Assembly: GCA_002792535.1 (NCBI GenBank)
Contig: PFOM01000004.1
Span: 1 to 64,000 of the forward strand
Source of the DNA: Candidatus Peregrinibacteria bacterium CG_4_10_14_0_2_um_filter_38_24
GTDB taxonomy: Bacteria; Patescibacteriota; Gracilibacteria; UBA1369; LOWO2-01-FULL-3
Length of the DNA: 64,000 bases
Direction of reading: 5' to 3'
In this document: piece after piece, positions 23,572-32,660 of the stretch
Layout: each line of letters begins with the position of its first letter
Position numbering within the stretch: position 1 is the stretch's first letter
Translations under genes and position numbers: made by a program
The notes under the pieces: generated by a model
What the model was told of the DNA's origin: nothing
Database searches by the model: none
The model's input: the letters and a program-made list of their open reading frames with translations, nothing else

Positions 23572-23621
23572 GCAGTTTGTCAAACTGCTATTGACTTTTG
23601 GTTGTGTTGCGAGCAAACTGC
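23572..23621 (+). promoter_or_regulatory. Operator-like repeats upstream of the RRM gene
   Basis: A 17-bp palindrome GCAGTTTGTCAAACTGC (23572-23588) is followed by a TTGACT -35-like hexamer (23591-23596) and then by a second CAAACTGC (23614-23621), in direct repeat with the palindrome's right arm at a 33-bp offset, about three helical turns. The second copy covers the expected -10 position. This is suggestive of a repressor or autoregulation site for the RRM protein gene. No factor can be named. Confidence 0.5.
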
Positions 23622-23646
23622 ACCTTGTTATTTTTTAATCACCGTT

Positions 23647-23982
23647 ATGGGAAAGAAATTGTACGTAGGGAACCTACCTTACACAGCAACAGAAGAATCT
23701 CTTCGCACTGCATTTGCAGACGCGGGAACTGTTGAATCAGCAGCTGTAATAGCTGATAAATTTTCCGGCAGATCCAAAGGTTTTGGATTTGTGGAAATGT
23801 CCACAGAAGAAGAAGCTCAAAAAGCTATCGAAATGTGGAATGGCAACGAGATGGAAGGAAGAAAGCTCGTTGTTAACGAAGCTCGTCCAATGGAAGACCG
23901 ACCTCCAAGAAGAACTGGTGGTGGTGGATTTGGAGGAGGAGGTTTTAGAAGGAGAGACTCAGGGGACAACAATAGTTTCTAA
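23647..23982 (+). CDS. RRM-domain RNA-binding protein
   Basis: 111 aa from ATG 23647. One RRM domain (residues about 3-82) with RNP2 LYVGNL and RNP1 KGFGFVEM, then a short Gly/Arg-rich tail (GGGGFGGGGFRRR). This is the layout of the cyanobacterial Rbp and other bacterial glycine-rich RNA-binding proteins, which bind U-rich RNA and are often cold-induced. Codons are less T-biased than in neighbours, suggesting high expression. A longer frame to 23602 exists but runs into the operator-like region. Followed by a strong terminator. Confidence 0.92.
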   Translation: MGKKLYVGNLPYTATEESLRTAFADAGTVESAAVIADKFSGRSKGFGFVEMSTEEEAQKAIEMWNGNEMEGRKLVVNEARPMEDRPPRRTGGGGFGGGGFRRRDSGDNNSF

Positions 23983-24008
23983 AGTTTTCGATTTTTAAGA
24001 ATCATATG

Positions 24009-24049
24009 AATGGAGCCTGCAATAAAATGCGGGCTCCATTTAGTTTTTT
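24009..24049 (+). terminator. Rho-independent terminator of the RRM gene
   Basis: AATGGAGCCTGCA (24009-24021) pairs with TGCGGGCTCCATT (24028-24040) with one mismatch, followed by TAGTTTTTT. Long GC-rich stem and U-tract. Confidence 0.85.
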
Positions 24050-24111
24050 GCTTGTTTTGTTATTGTTGAGGCCTTATCCTTATTTAAGTTTAAATCCTTA
24101 AATTTTTTCCT

Positions 24112-26664
24112 ATGGGACTTACTGAGGCACAAGTACAAAAATTGATCGGATTGACGGCTGAAGATGTTGCACAAAATTTGAAGAAACATGGCTTTAATGA
24201 GCTTCCTTCTTCTAAAAAAAGAAGTGTTTTTGCGATTATTCTTGAAATAATGAAGGAGCCAATGCTTTCTTTGCTTTTAGTTTGTGGAGGTATTTATCTC
24301 ATTCTGGGAGATATGGAGGAGGCTATCTTTTTGTCTTTTAGTATTTTGGTTGTTATTGGAATTACGATTTATCAGGAGAATAAAATGGAAAAGGCGCTTA
24401 CTGCACTTAAAGATCTTTCCAGTCCGCGTGCGTTGGTGATTCGTGATGGCGAAAGAATGCGTATTGCCGGTCGGGAAGTGGTTAGTGGTGATATTATTAT
24501 TTTAAATGAAGGTGATCGTGTCCCTGCGGATGCCGTAATTTTGTGGGAAAGAAATCTTTCTGCGGATGAATCTCTTTTGACCGGGGAGTCTGTTCCGGTA
24601 ACTAAATTGCCTACTGATTCAGAAGATGTTGAGTCTGTTCGTCCCGGAGGACAAGATAATTCTTTTGTTTTTTCTGGGAGTTTGATTGTTGCTGGACAAG
24701 GAGTTGCTCGAGTTTTTGCGACGGGGATCAATACGGAAATGGGAAAAATAGGGAAAGCACTTCAATCCATTGAGCCTGAAAAAACTGTTTTGCAAAAAGA
24801 AACTTCTAGGCTTGTTAGATTGTTTTTTATTATCGCTGTTGTGATTTTTGTCGTAATTATTGCTGCTTTTATTTTATGGAGGGGTGAGATTTTGAATGGA
24901 TTTTTGTATGGGATTACTGTTGCTATTTCTCTTTTGCCTGAGGAGTTTGCAGTTGTTCTTACTGTATTTTTGGCGCTTGGTGCTTGGAGAATCTCGAAAA
25001 AGCATGTGCTTACTAGAAAGATTGGTGCTGTGGAAATTTTGGGTGCCGCTACTGTTCTTTGTGTGGATAAAACAGGAACTCTTACTCAGAATGTAATGTC
25101 GATTCAGGAGATTTTTGTAAAAGGAAAAACTCATGATGTTTTAAAAAATAAGAAAAAATCTTTGCCTGAGTATTTTCATGAAATTATTGAATATGCAATT
25201 TTGGCGAGTAAAAAAGATCCTTTTGATCCAATGGAAAAGGCTTTTCTTGAGATTGGCGAAATTACATTGAAGGATACAGAGCATTTGCATGCAGAGTGGA
25301 GTTTGCTTAAGGAATATCCTTTATCTAGAGATTTACTTGCGCTTTCTCATGTGTATAAATCTGATAAAAATGGCAGATTTCATGTTGTTGCTGCGAAAGG
25401 AGCGCCTGAGGCTATTTTTGATCTTTGTCATTTGTTTAAAGAAAAACAGAAAGCTTTGGGAAAGAATATAGAGGCGATGGCTGCGAAAGGACTTCGTGTT
25501 TTGGGAGTCGCAAAAGCTATTTATCGTGGTGATGATTTGCCAACTTCTCAGCATGAATTTGATTTTGAATTTTTGGGTCTTGTTGGACTTGCGGATCCTA
25601 TTAGAGAAACTGTTCCTCATGCTATAGCTGAATGTTATAAAGCGGGAATTCGTGTGATTATGATTACTGGAGATTACCCAATAACTGCGAGAAACATAGG
25701 AGAGCAAATCGGGCTTATGGATCATGGGAATATAATTACTGGGGCTGAACTTGAGAAAATATCTATTAATGAGCTTGCACAGAAAATTAAAAATGTGAAT
25801 GTATTTGCCCGTGTTGTTCCTGAGCAGAAATTGATTATAGTGCAGGCATTGAAGAAAGATGGAGAAATCGTTGCGATGACCGGAGATGGAGTGAATGATG
25901 CTCCCGCCCTTAAGGCTGCGCATATCGGAGTTGCGATGGGGGAGAGAGGAACTGATGTTGCCAGAGAGTCTTCTGCTTTGGTGCTGTTGAAGGATGATTT
26001 TAATTCTATTGTGGCCGCGGTAAAAGTGGGGCGTAGAATTTTTGATAATATTAAAAAGGCGATGGCTTATATCGTAAGCGTGCATGTGCCTATTGCCGGT
26101 CTTGCTCTTTTTCCTGTTTTGTTTAATTGGCCAATAGTTTTTTATCCGGTACATGTTGTTTTTTTGGAATTGATTATTGATCCGGTTTGTTCTGTTGTTT
26201 TTGAAGCGGAAAAAGGAGAATTAAATATTATGTCTCGTGCTCCAAGAAATCCTGCGGATCCGCTTTTTAGTAAAAAATTACTTGTCAGGAGTTTTTTGCA
26301 AGGAGCTGTTTCTTTTTTGATTATTTCTGTTGTTTTTAATGGAACTTTATATTATGGAGTTTCTGATGCTTATGCCAGAACTGTAGCTTTTATTGTTCTG
26401 GTTTCTTCGAATATAGGGCTTGTTTTTGTAAATAGATTTTACGAAGCTTCAGTCTGGAAATCTTTGACGGCTAAGAATCCTGCGCTTTTGTATGTCATTT
26501 TTGGCGCGTTTTCTTTGTTGATTTTATCTGTTTATGTTCCATTTATGAGAGATATTTTCAAATTTGAGGAAATTTCTATTTTGTATTTTTTGTTAGTTAC
26601 TATTATTGGTTTTACTGGAGGAATGTCTTGGAAAATTGTGGAATTTTTTAAATTAAAAAAATAA
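24112..26664 (+). CDS. Cation-translocating P-type ATPase
   Basis: 850-aa membrane pump of the P2-like group. Actuator loop LTGESVPV (157-160 is TGES), phosphorylation site CVDKTGTLT with Asp319, and the hinge MTGDGVNDAPALKAAHIG are intact. Transmembrane segment 4 reads LLPEEFAVVLTVFLALGAW, so the usual PEGL of Ca2+ ATPases is PEEF, a variant seen in a bacterial subgroup of uncertain ion. About ten helices; no N-terminal heavy-metal-binding domain. Ca2+ or another divalent or monovalent cation is possible. The following ferredoxin-like gene starts 4 bases after its stop and may be cotranscribed. Confidence 0.9.
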   Translation: MGLTEAQVQKLIGLTAEDVAQNLKKHGFNELPSSKKRSVFAIILEIMKEPMLSLLLVCGGIYLILGDMEEAIFLSFSILVVIGITIYQENKMEKALTALKDLSSPRALVIRDGERMRIAGREVVSGDIIILNEGDRVPADAVILWERNLSADESLLTGESVPVTKLPTDSEDVESVRPGGQDNSFVFSGSLIVAGQGVARVFATGINTEMGKIGKALQSIEPEKTVLQKETSRLVRLFFIIAVVIFVVIIAAFILWRGEILNGFLYGITVAISLLPEEFAVVLTVFLALGAWRISKKHVLTRKIGAVEILGAATVLCVDKTGTLTQNVMSIQEIFVKGKTHDVLKNKKKSLPEYFHEIIEYAILASKKDPFDPMEKAFLEIGEITLKDTEHLHAEWSLLKEYPLSRDLLALSHVYKSDKNGRFHVVAAKGAPEAIFDLCHLFKEKQKALGKNIEAMAAKGLRVLGVAKAIYRGDDLPTSQHEFDFEFLGLVGLADPIRETVPHAIAECYKAGIRVIMITGDYPITARNIGEQIGLMDHGNIITGAELEKISINELAQKIKNVNVFARVVPEQKLIIVQALKKDGEIVAMTGDGVNDAPALKAAHIGVAMGERGTDVARESSALVLLKDDFNSIVAAVKVGRRIFDNIKKAMAYIVSVHVPIAGLALFPVLFNWPIVFYPVHVVFLELIIDPVCSVVFEAEKGELNIMSRAPRNPADPLFSKKLLVRSFLQGAVSFLIISVVFNGTLYYGVSDAYARTVAFIVLVSSNIGLVFVNRFYEASVWKSLTAKNPALLYVIFGAFSLLILSVYVPFMRDIFKFEEISILYFLLVTIIGFTGGMSWKIVEFFKLKK

Positions 26665-26668
26665 TTGA

Positions 26669-27149
26669 ATGATGAAGGATGTAAAAATAAAACTAGGGTG
26701 TATTTCTTGTGGTACTTGCGAAAGGATTTGTCCTAAAGTTTTTAAAGTTGATGGAGTTTGTGAAGTTATTACTCGTGAATTTGCATCTTATGGTTGGACT
26801 ATGCTTTTTTTGGTGATTTTGATTCGTCCTTTGGCTGATGTGTTTCCTGATTTTGGTGTTTTAAGGACACTTGTTTCTATGCGTAGAGAATTTGGAATTT
26901 TTTCCGGAATACTTATTTTGAATCATTTTTTTGGATTTCTTGTTCAGGCCAATATGCCGATTTTGGCTTCATTTAAGGAAAGTTGGATGTGGGATTATAA
27001 AGGTATTTATTTTTGGAGCGATTTATGTTTATCTTGTTGGATGCGGAAATTCTTTGTCTTATGCTGTGATTGTCGCTGTTTTCTGGGGGTTGTTTCTGTT
27101 GAAAATTGAAATAAGATTGCCTGAAAAAATAATGAATTTTTTTTACTAA
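26669..27149 (+). pseudogene. Ferredoxin fused to ferric-reductase-like membrane domain, frameshifted
   Basis: The N-terminus has a single 4Fe-4S ferredoxin motif (GCISCGTCERICPKVF), followed by helices resembling the MsrQ/ferric-reductase-like domain (LRTLVSMRREFGIFSG with a conserved His in LNHFFGF). In the starting frame the sequence turns into cysteine-rich nonsense after YKGIYF and stops at 27109. From about 27013 the next frame reads FGAIYVYLVGCGNSLSYAVI and VAVFWGLFLLK, a normal membrane helix, and stops at 27149. One extra base in the TTTTT run at about 27008-27012 explains this; it may be a real mutation or a sequencing error. Confidence 0.6.
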
Positions 27150-27157
27150 TTAAATTT

Positions 27158-27877
27158 ATGCAACATTTTTTTATAAATCAGGAACTTAAGGAGGGGAAGA
27201 TCATGATTACAGATCCGGATCTTCTTCATCAGATGAAAACTGTGATGAGATTTGAGGCGGGGGATAAGTGTGTTTTTTTGGACGGGAAAGGTGCGAAGGC
27301 GAATGGAGTTTTCGATGTTGTGGCGAAAAAGGAGGCGGTTATTGTTTTGACAGAAGTGACTCACTCTGCTGTAGATGGCCGAAAAGTGAATCTATACATC
27401 GCTTTGTCGAAAAAACCTGCAACGCTAGAATTGATAGTGCAAAAGGTTACTGAGATTGGAGTGACGGATATTTTTCCTATTGTTACAAATAGATGTCAGG
27501 TGAAGGAAATGAGAAATGTTCCAAGATTTCTTTCTATCATGAGCGAGGCGGCCGAGCAAAGTGAGAGGTGCGTTTTGCCTGTATTGCATGAGGTTATTTC
27601 GTGGAAAGATTTTTTGAAGGATTTTCCGAAAGGTGAAGTTTTGGTTGGGGATGCGAGGCAACATGACGTGAAGTTAGGGGAATATTTAAGGGAGAGGGCC
27701 GACTTCGTCGGCGTGGTAGGCATGGTCGGTGTTGTGATTGGACCGGAAGGAGGGCTTACAGATGAGGAAATCTCTGAGGCAAAATCCAAAGGTGCAAAAA
27801 TCTTTTTGTTAGGCGAGAATGTATTAAGAATGGAAACTGCGGCAATTTCTGCTATTTCGATGGTGATGTTCGAGTAA
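27158..27877 (+). CDS. rsmE: 16S rRNA (uracil1498-N3)-methyltransferase RsmE
   Basis: 239-aa SPOUT-family enzyme that methylates U1498 of 16S rRNA with S-adenosylmethionine. N-terminal PUA-like domain (about 1-75) and the SPOUT knot with LELIVQKVTEIGVTDIFPI, EAAEQSERCVLPVL, VVIGPEGGLTDEEI and LLGENVLRMETAAISAI. Length is typical. The N-terminal segment MQHFFINQ is the usual start. Its stop codon is the first base of a long structured repeat, so transcripts end or are processed there. Confidence 0.92.
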   Translation: MQHFFINQELKEGKIMITDPDLLHQMKTVMRFEAGDKCVFLDGKGAKANGVFDVVAKKEAVIVLTEVTHSAVDGRKVNLYIALSKKPATLELIVQKVTEIGVTDIFPIVTNRCQVKEMRNVPRFLSIMSEAAEQSERCVLPVLHEVISWKDFLKDFPKGEVLVGDARQHDVKLGEYLRERADFVGVVGMVGVVIGPEGGLTDEEISEAKSKGAKIFLLGENVLRMETAAISAISMVMFE

Positions 27878-28026
27878 GGAATTGTGGAATTAATATGTCC
27901 ATTCGCAATAGGTTAAAGCAATTTACCAAATCTAACATGTACGATTTAGCAAATTTGAGTCGGTCATGACCGACTCAAAAGCTTTAACAAGCTATTGCTC
28001 ACGAACATATCAATTCTACAATTCCT
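27877..28026 (+). repeat. Structured repeat, copy 1 (three-way-junction palindrome)
   Basis: Outer arms 27877-27919 and 27981-28026 pair imperfectly over about 43 positions, with inner clamp TTAAAGC/GCTTTAA. Inside are a 32-nt hairpin (27922-27953; 11-bp stem with 2 mismatches, loop TAACATGTAC) and an abutting perfect 26-bp palindrome (27954-27979) with core GTCGGTCATGACCGAC. Same geometry as copies at 37334 and 51043. It fills half of the 304-base rsmE to hppA gap. Confidence 0.85.
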
Positions 28027-28046
28027 GATCAGTCAAAAAGCACGAT

Positions 28047-28068
28047 AAGCTATTACTCACGAACATAT
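28047..28068 (+). repeat. Partial second right arm of the structured repeat
   Basis: 22 bases matching 21/22 the outer right-arm segment 27989-28010, at a 58-bp offset. It is a direct repeat lacking the hairpins, probably the remnant of another copy. The remaining bases to hppA hold no ORF. Confidence 0.7.
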
Positions 28069-28181
28069 GTGTTTTCCCCTCCCTATTTCCCCGCATAAAA
28101 TTAGCTTGAACTCATCACCATAAGTTGTTAATATTCCACGCGAACTTTTCTATATATTTAATATTTTTTAATTTATTTAAG

Positions 28182-30284
28182 ATGTCTATGTCCACATATC
28201 TTTTTGCTTCGATATTCGGCATTAGTCTTCTTTCTCTTGTTGTTGCAATTTTGTTTGCGCGCCATGTCCTTGCACAGGACAAAGGTACGCCAAAAATGCA
28301 GGAAATTGCTGAGGCTATTAGAGAGGGAGCTATGGCGTTTTTGAGAAGACAGTACGTTACAATTGGTATTCTATCACTTGTAATGGTTGTCGTCATTCTT
28401 GGTGCATATTCTTTAAGTGGTGATTTCAGCTATGGTTGGCATACTGCTTTAGCATTTGTCCTTGGAGCGGCTTGTTCTGCTCTTTCAGGATTTTTGGGGA
28501 TGTACATGAGTGTAAAAGCGAATCTTCGAACTGCTGCTGCGGCTCAACACAGCGTAAATAAAGCTCTTAAGATGGCGATTCGTGGTGGAGCCTTCTCAGG
28601 TATTTTGGTAGTTGCACTTTCTCTTCTTGGAGTTGGTGGACTTTTCGTAGCTTATGGCGGAGTCGCAAATCCTACAGAAGTTCCTCTTTTATTGGTTGGT
28701 TTCGGATTTGGAGCTTCTTTCGTTGCTCTATTCGCACAACTTGGAGGTGGAATTTATACAAAAGCTGCCGATGTTGGAGCTGATCTAGTTGGAAAAGTAG
28801 AAGCTGGAATTCCTGAAGATGATCCTAGAAATCCTGCGGTTATTGCTGATTTAGTTGGGGATAACGTTGGAGATTGTGCAGGTCGTGGAGCGGATCTTTT
28901 CGAATCTACAGCTGCTGAAAATATTGGAGCGATGATTCTTGGAATCGCGCTTTTCCCAGTATTTGGATTTAAAGGAATTATTTTTCCTCTTGTAGCTCGT
29001 GCATTTGGACTTATCGCTTCTATCGTTGGTGTTATGGTGGTTTCAATTAAAGAATCACAAGATCCAATGAAAGGATTGAACAAAGGTTATTTTGTTACAA
29101 CAATTTTATCTATCGTTGGATTTGGAATCTCAAGCTATTTGCTTTTGACTCCATCAGCTGAATATCTTTTAGCTAATCCTACATCTGCAAATGCATGGAT
29201 GTGGTTCTTCGGAGCCGGACTTGTTGGTATCGTTGCCAGCGTTGCGTTTGTTTACATTACTCAATATTACACAGAATATAGATATCGCCCTGTAAAAGAA
29301 ATCGCAGAGGCTTCAGAAACAGGAGGTGCTACAAATATCATCAGTGGTTTCGCTGTTGGTCTTGAAAGCACAGGTCTTCCCGTACTTGTTATTTCTGCAT
29401 CTTTGATTGCATCTTATTATCTTGGAAATGCTACCGGAATTATACATGGTGGACTTTATGGAACTGCTGTTGCGACTATGGGAATGCTTGCGACTGCGGC
29501 TTATATCCTTGCAATGGATAACTTTGGGCCTATCACAGACAATGCTGGAGGAATCGTTGAAATGTCAAAAGCTCCTGAAGAAATCAGAAAGAGAACAGAT
29601 CGTCTTGATGCTGTTGGAAACACAACAAAAGCTCTTACAAAGGGTTATGCTGTTGGATCTGCGGCTCTTGCGGCATTCTTGCTTTTCTCTGCTTTCCTAG
29701 AAGCGGCAAAACTTACAAGTATCGATCTTGCTAAACCAATCGTTTTCGTTGGAGGACTGATTGGAGCTATGTTGATTTTTGTTTTCTCTTCATTCGCAAT
29801 TCGTGCTGTTTCTCGTGCGGCAGGTTACATCATCAATGATGTTCGTGCTCAGTTTAAAGAGAAACTTGGAATTATGGCTGGAACTGAGAAACCTGATTAT
29901 GCGAGAAGTGTTGATATTTGTACAAAAGGTGCGCTTAAAGAAATGGTTCTTCCAGGACTTACAGCCGTTGCTGTTCCGACTATCGTTGGATTTACTCTTG
30001 GAGTTGAAGCGGTTGGAGCGACTCTTATGGTTGGAACTATTGCCGGTGTTGTTTTGGCTCTTACTCTTAACAATGGAGGAGGTGCTTGGGACAACGCTAA
30101 GAAATATATTGAAATGGGAGCGCACGGTGGAAAAGGCTCATTTGCTCATAAAGCAGCGGTTGTTGGAGATACTGTTGGTGATCCGTTCAAGGATACAGCA
30201 GGTCCTTCACTACACGTTTTGATCAAACTACTTTCTACACTTACACTTGTTCTTGCACCACTTTTCTTGTTGGTACAGAAATAA
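28182..30284 (+). CDS. hppA: Membrane-bound proton pyrophosphatase, K+-independent type
   Basis: 700 aa from ATG 28182. It couples PPi hydrolysis to H+ (or Na+) pumping across the cytoplasmic membrane. About 16 helices. Catalytic acidic motifs are visible: YTKAADVGADLVGKVE, IADLVGDNVGDCAGRGADLF, ITDNAGGIVEM and VGDTVGDPFKDTAGPSLH. The stretch GNTTKALT (479-486) has Lys and Thr at the two positions that mark K+-independent pumps. An in-frame extension to 28125 contains no domain sequence. Codons are noticeably C-richer than neighbours, as in highly expressed genes. Followed by a terminator. Confidence 0.95.
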   Translation: MSMSTYLFASIFGISLLSLVVAILFARHVLAQDKGTPKMQEIAEAIREGAMAFLRRQYVTIGILSLVMVVVILGAYSLSGDFSYGWHTALAFVLGAACSALSGFLGMYMSVKANLRTAAAAQHSVNKALKMAIRGGAFSGILVVALSLLGVGGLFVAYGGVANPTEVPLLLVGFGFGASFVALFAQLGGGIYTKAADVGADLVGKVEAGIPEDDPRNPAVIADLVGDNVGDCAGRGADLFESTAAENIGAMILGIALFPVFGFKGIIFPLVARAFGLIASIVGVMVVSIKESQDPMKGLNKGYFVTTILSIVGFGISSYLLLTPSAEYLLANPTSANAWMWFFGAGLVGIVASVAFVYITQYYTEYRYRPVKEIAEASETGGATNIISGFAVGLESTGLPVLVISASLIASYYLGNATGIIHGGLYGTAVATMGMLATAAYILAMDNFGPITDNAGGIVEMSKAPEEIRKRTDRLDAVGNTTKALTKGYAVGSAALAAFLLFSAFLEAAKLTSIDLAKPIVFVGGLIGAMLIFVFSSFAIRAVSRAAGYIINDVRAQFKEKLGIMAGTEKPDYARSVDICTKGALKEMVLPGLTAVAVPTIVGFTLGVEAVGATLMVGTIAGVVLALTLNNGGGAWDNAKKYIEMGAHGGKGSFAHKAAVVGDTVGDPFKDTAGPSLHVLIKLLSTLTLVLAPLFLLVQK

Positions 30285-30301
30285 GAAGTTTAGTTTGAAT
30301 T

Positions 30302-30335
30302 AAAAAAGGAGTCGACGTAATGTCGGCTCCTTTTT
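30302..30335 (+). terminator. Rho-independent terminator after hppA
   Basis: AAAAAAGGAGTCGAC, loop GTAAT, then GTCGGCTCCTTTTT: a stem with one mismatch, ending in a T-run. Confidence 0.85.
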
Positions 30336-30413
30336 GGTTTTAGAGAAAGAATCTGGCGTTTTTTATTATTTCTGTTTGATGTAATATCATCATAGCAGTT
30401 TATAAAAATTTCT

Positions 30414-32225
30414 ATGAAAAAAATTTTTGCCATTGTTTTGCTTTCTTTTTTAGCGCAATTTGCTTTTGGGTTTTCGGCTAGCGCTCGCGATAATGTTGAT
30501 TATTGGTATATAAAAGATTTTCAGTCGGAGATAGTTGTGAATAAAGATTCGAGTTTGCTTATTACTGAAAAGATTACTGCGGACTGTGGATCTTGTTTTA
30601 ATAAACATGGAATTTTTAGGATTTTGCCGACGGAGACAAATACTACGGCAGGCACTTTTAAAAGGCCTGTGGAGCTTATCAGTATCACGGATTTTGATGG
30701 GAATTCGCTTCAATATGATGAGACGAATGATAGTGGCACTGTGACTTGGAAGATTGGAAATCCTGATGTGACAGTGCAAGGATTAAATTATTATAAAATT
30801 GTTTATAAAGTTCAGAATGCGGTTTATTTTGGTGGAGAAAATTTTGATGAGTTGTATTGGAATCTGAATGGGAATTTTTGGGATATGGAAACTGATAATT
30901 TTTCTGCGGATATAGTTTTTCCTGAAGAAGTTAACGAAGGGAATTCTGCGCTAAATTATTTTACCGGTGAATTTGATTCTGTTTCTAAAGATTTGGCTGA
31001 ATATACATGGGTTGATGACAATACTCTCCGTTTTTATTCTGTCGGAACACTTGGTTTAGGTGATGGGATAACCGTTTCTGCGATGTTTCCGAAAAATATT
31101 TTTACTCCGTATCAATTCACTTTTTTCGAGCTTTATGGTGAGTATTTTTGGTGGATTATTCCTTTTATTGTTTTTATTTTTTGTTTCATTATGTGGAAGA
31201 AACATGGAGATGATCCGGAAAATGATAAATCGATTATGCCTGAATTTGGATCACCGGAAGATCTTACTCCGATGCAAATGGGAGTGCTTATGGACGATGG
31301 GGCGTTTGATAATAAATTTATAACTGCTTCTTTGATAAATTTGGCAGTACATGGGTTCATTTATATCAAAGAAATTGAGTCAAAAGTTCTTCTGGTTTTT
31401 ACTTCAAAGGACTATGAAATTTCGTCTTTGAAGGAAGATATACATGTTGGGAAGGGAATTAGTGAAGCTGACGTTATTGTTTATCGAAATTTATTTGAGG
31501 TTGGAGCTGTTGTTTCTTTATTTAGTATGATTGCTGGAGGTATTTTTATTGATAAAAAAAATAAAATTTATCCGCATCCTGTTACGGGATTTACAGTGAA
31601 ATTATCTGATTTGAAGAATCATTTTTATAAGGCTTTGGAGCCAATCAAGAAGCAGGTTCTTAAAGAATTGCACGAAAAAGATTTGTTGGAGAAACATGGA
31701 TTAATGTTTAAGTCCGCGTTTTTTACGGTGGCGGTGTTGCTTTATTTTGTGTTGGTTTTATTGTTGACCTTGGATTTTTTTGACGCTTTTTCATTGTTTG
31801 CGATATTTTTGTCTGCTCTTATTTTTTTCCTATTTTCATTTATTATGCCGAAGAAAACCGTGAAAGGTGTGGAGCTTGAGAGAAGAATAAAGGGATTTAA
31901 AATGTATATGAAAACTGCGGAGAAGTATCGTCAGAAGTTTTATGAAGAAGAAAATATTTTTGAAAGATTTTTGCCGTATGCGATTGTGTTTGGGATTACT
32001 TCTCTTTGGGCTAAAAAAATGGTTTCCTTGTATGGAGAAAAGTATTTTTATAGTCATTATCCTATTTGGTTTTCGTCTAGTTCTGGAAGTTTTGATCTTG
32101 GAGATTTTTCTACAAATATGACTTCTTTGGCAGATAGTATTTCTTCGAATGTTTCTTCTCCGTCTGGTGGAAGCGGCGGTGGTTCTGGAGGTGGTGGAGG
32201 AGGAGGTGGAGGTGGTGGCTGGTAG
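30414..32225 (+). CDS. DUF2207 membrane protein with Gly-rich tail
   Basis: 603-aa protein. Signal peptide at 1-24 (ending GFSASA), an extracellular beta-rich DUF2207 domain at about 30-235 (IVVNKDSSLLITEKI, GIFRILPTE), a helix at about 243-262, then a cytosolic and membrane region with YPHPVTGF and a two-helix segment at about 440-485, and a C-terminal tail rich in Ser and Gly ending in a run of glycines and GGW. DUF2207 proteins are widespread and uncharacterised. The Gly-rich end is a family trait. Stand-alone gene after the hppA terminator. Confidence 0.88.
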   Translation: MKKIFAIVLLSFLAQFAFGFSASARDNVDYWYIKDFQSEIVVNKDSSLLITEKITADCGSCFNKHGIFRILPTETNTTAGTFKRPVELISITDFDGNSLQYDETNDSGTVTWKIGNPDVTVQGLNYYKIVYKVQNAVYFGGENFDELYWNLNGNFWDMETDNFSADIVFPEEVNEGNSALNYFTGEFDSVSKDLAEYTWVDDNTLRFYSVGTLGLGDGITVSAMFPKNIFTPYQFTFFELYGEYFWWIIPFIVFIFCFIMWKKHGDDPENDKSIMPEFGSPEDLTPMQMGVLMDDGAFDNKFITASLINLAVHGFIYIKEIESKVLLVFTSKDYEISSLKEDIHVGKGISEADVIVYRNLFEVGAVVSLFSMIAGGIFIDKKNKIYPHPVTGFTVKLSDLKNHFYKALEPIKKQVLKELHEKDLLEKHGLMFKSAFFTVAVLLYFVLVLLLTLDFFDAFSLFAIFLSALIFFLFSFIMPKKTVKGVELERRIKGFKMYMKTAEKYRQKFYEEENIFERFLPYAIVFGITSLWAKKMVSLYGEKYFYSHYPIWFSSSSGSFDLGDFSTNMTSLADSISSNVSSPSGGSGGGSGGGGGGGGGGGW

Positions 32226-32279
32226 GATTGACTAATTTCCTAAATTGTTATATAAGGACGTCTAATTTATATAATAATT

Positions 32280-32615
32280 ATGAGTGAGCAGGTGGTGCCA
32301 GCACAGAAGGTTAAGTTTCATAGTGTGGGATATGTCCTTAGGCATGTTGTTTATTCCAAACTTAAGAAAATCGGATTTTCTCCTGTGCAATTTTTGAAAA
32401 GTGGAAAAGGATTTGGTGGAGGAATGGTTAAAAATGGTCTTGATACTCCGGATTCTGTGAGGGATTATATGTTGTTTTTTTCTAAATATCCTGTTCTTCA
32501 GAGGGCTTTTTTGGCGGCGTTTATGGCTTGTTTGACGGTGCCTTTTTTGGTGGCGTTAAAGGATGGACTTTTGAAGATTGTGAAAAAAGATAAGCGTCAA
32601 GATGGGGAAATGTAG
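32280..32615 (+). CDS. Hypothetical protein with one C-terminal membrane helix
   Basis: 111-aa protein I do not recognise. Residues 1-75 are basic and soluble-looking (FHSVGYVLRHVVYSKLKKIG, GKGFGGGMVKNG); residues about 78-98 (LQRAFLAAFMACLTVPFLVAL) form a likely membrane helix, followed by a basic tail. A short intergenic distance to the AI-2E-like transporter gene (45 bases) suggests cotranscription. Confidence 0.65.
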   Translation: MSEQVVPAQKVKFHSVGYVLRHVVYSKLKKIGFSPVQFLKSGKGFGGGMVKNGLDTPDSVRDYMLFFSKYPVLQRAFLAAFMACLTVPFLVALKDGLLKIVKKDKRQDGEM

Positions 32616-32660
32616 TGTTTTTGCTTTGCACTGAGATGGATTGTGTTATATATTTTTAAT

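Noticed and set aside
25333-26154. Minus-strand 273-codon frame
   Set aside because: Shadow of the P-type ATPase gene, which has all catalytic motifs on the plus strand.
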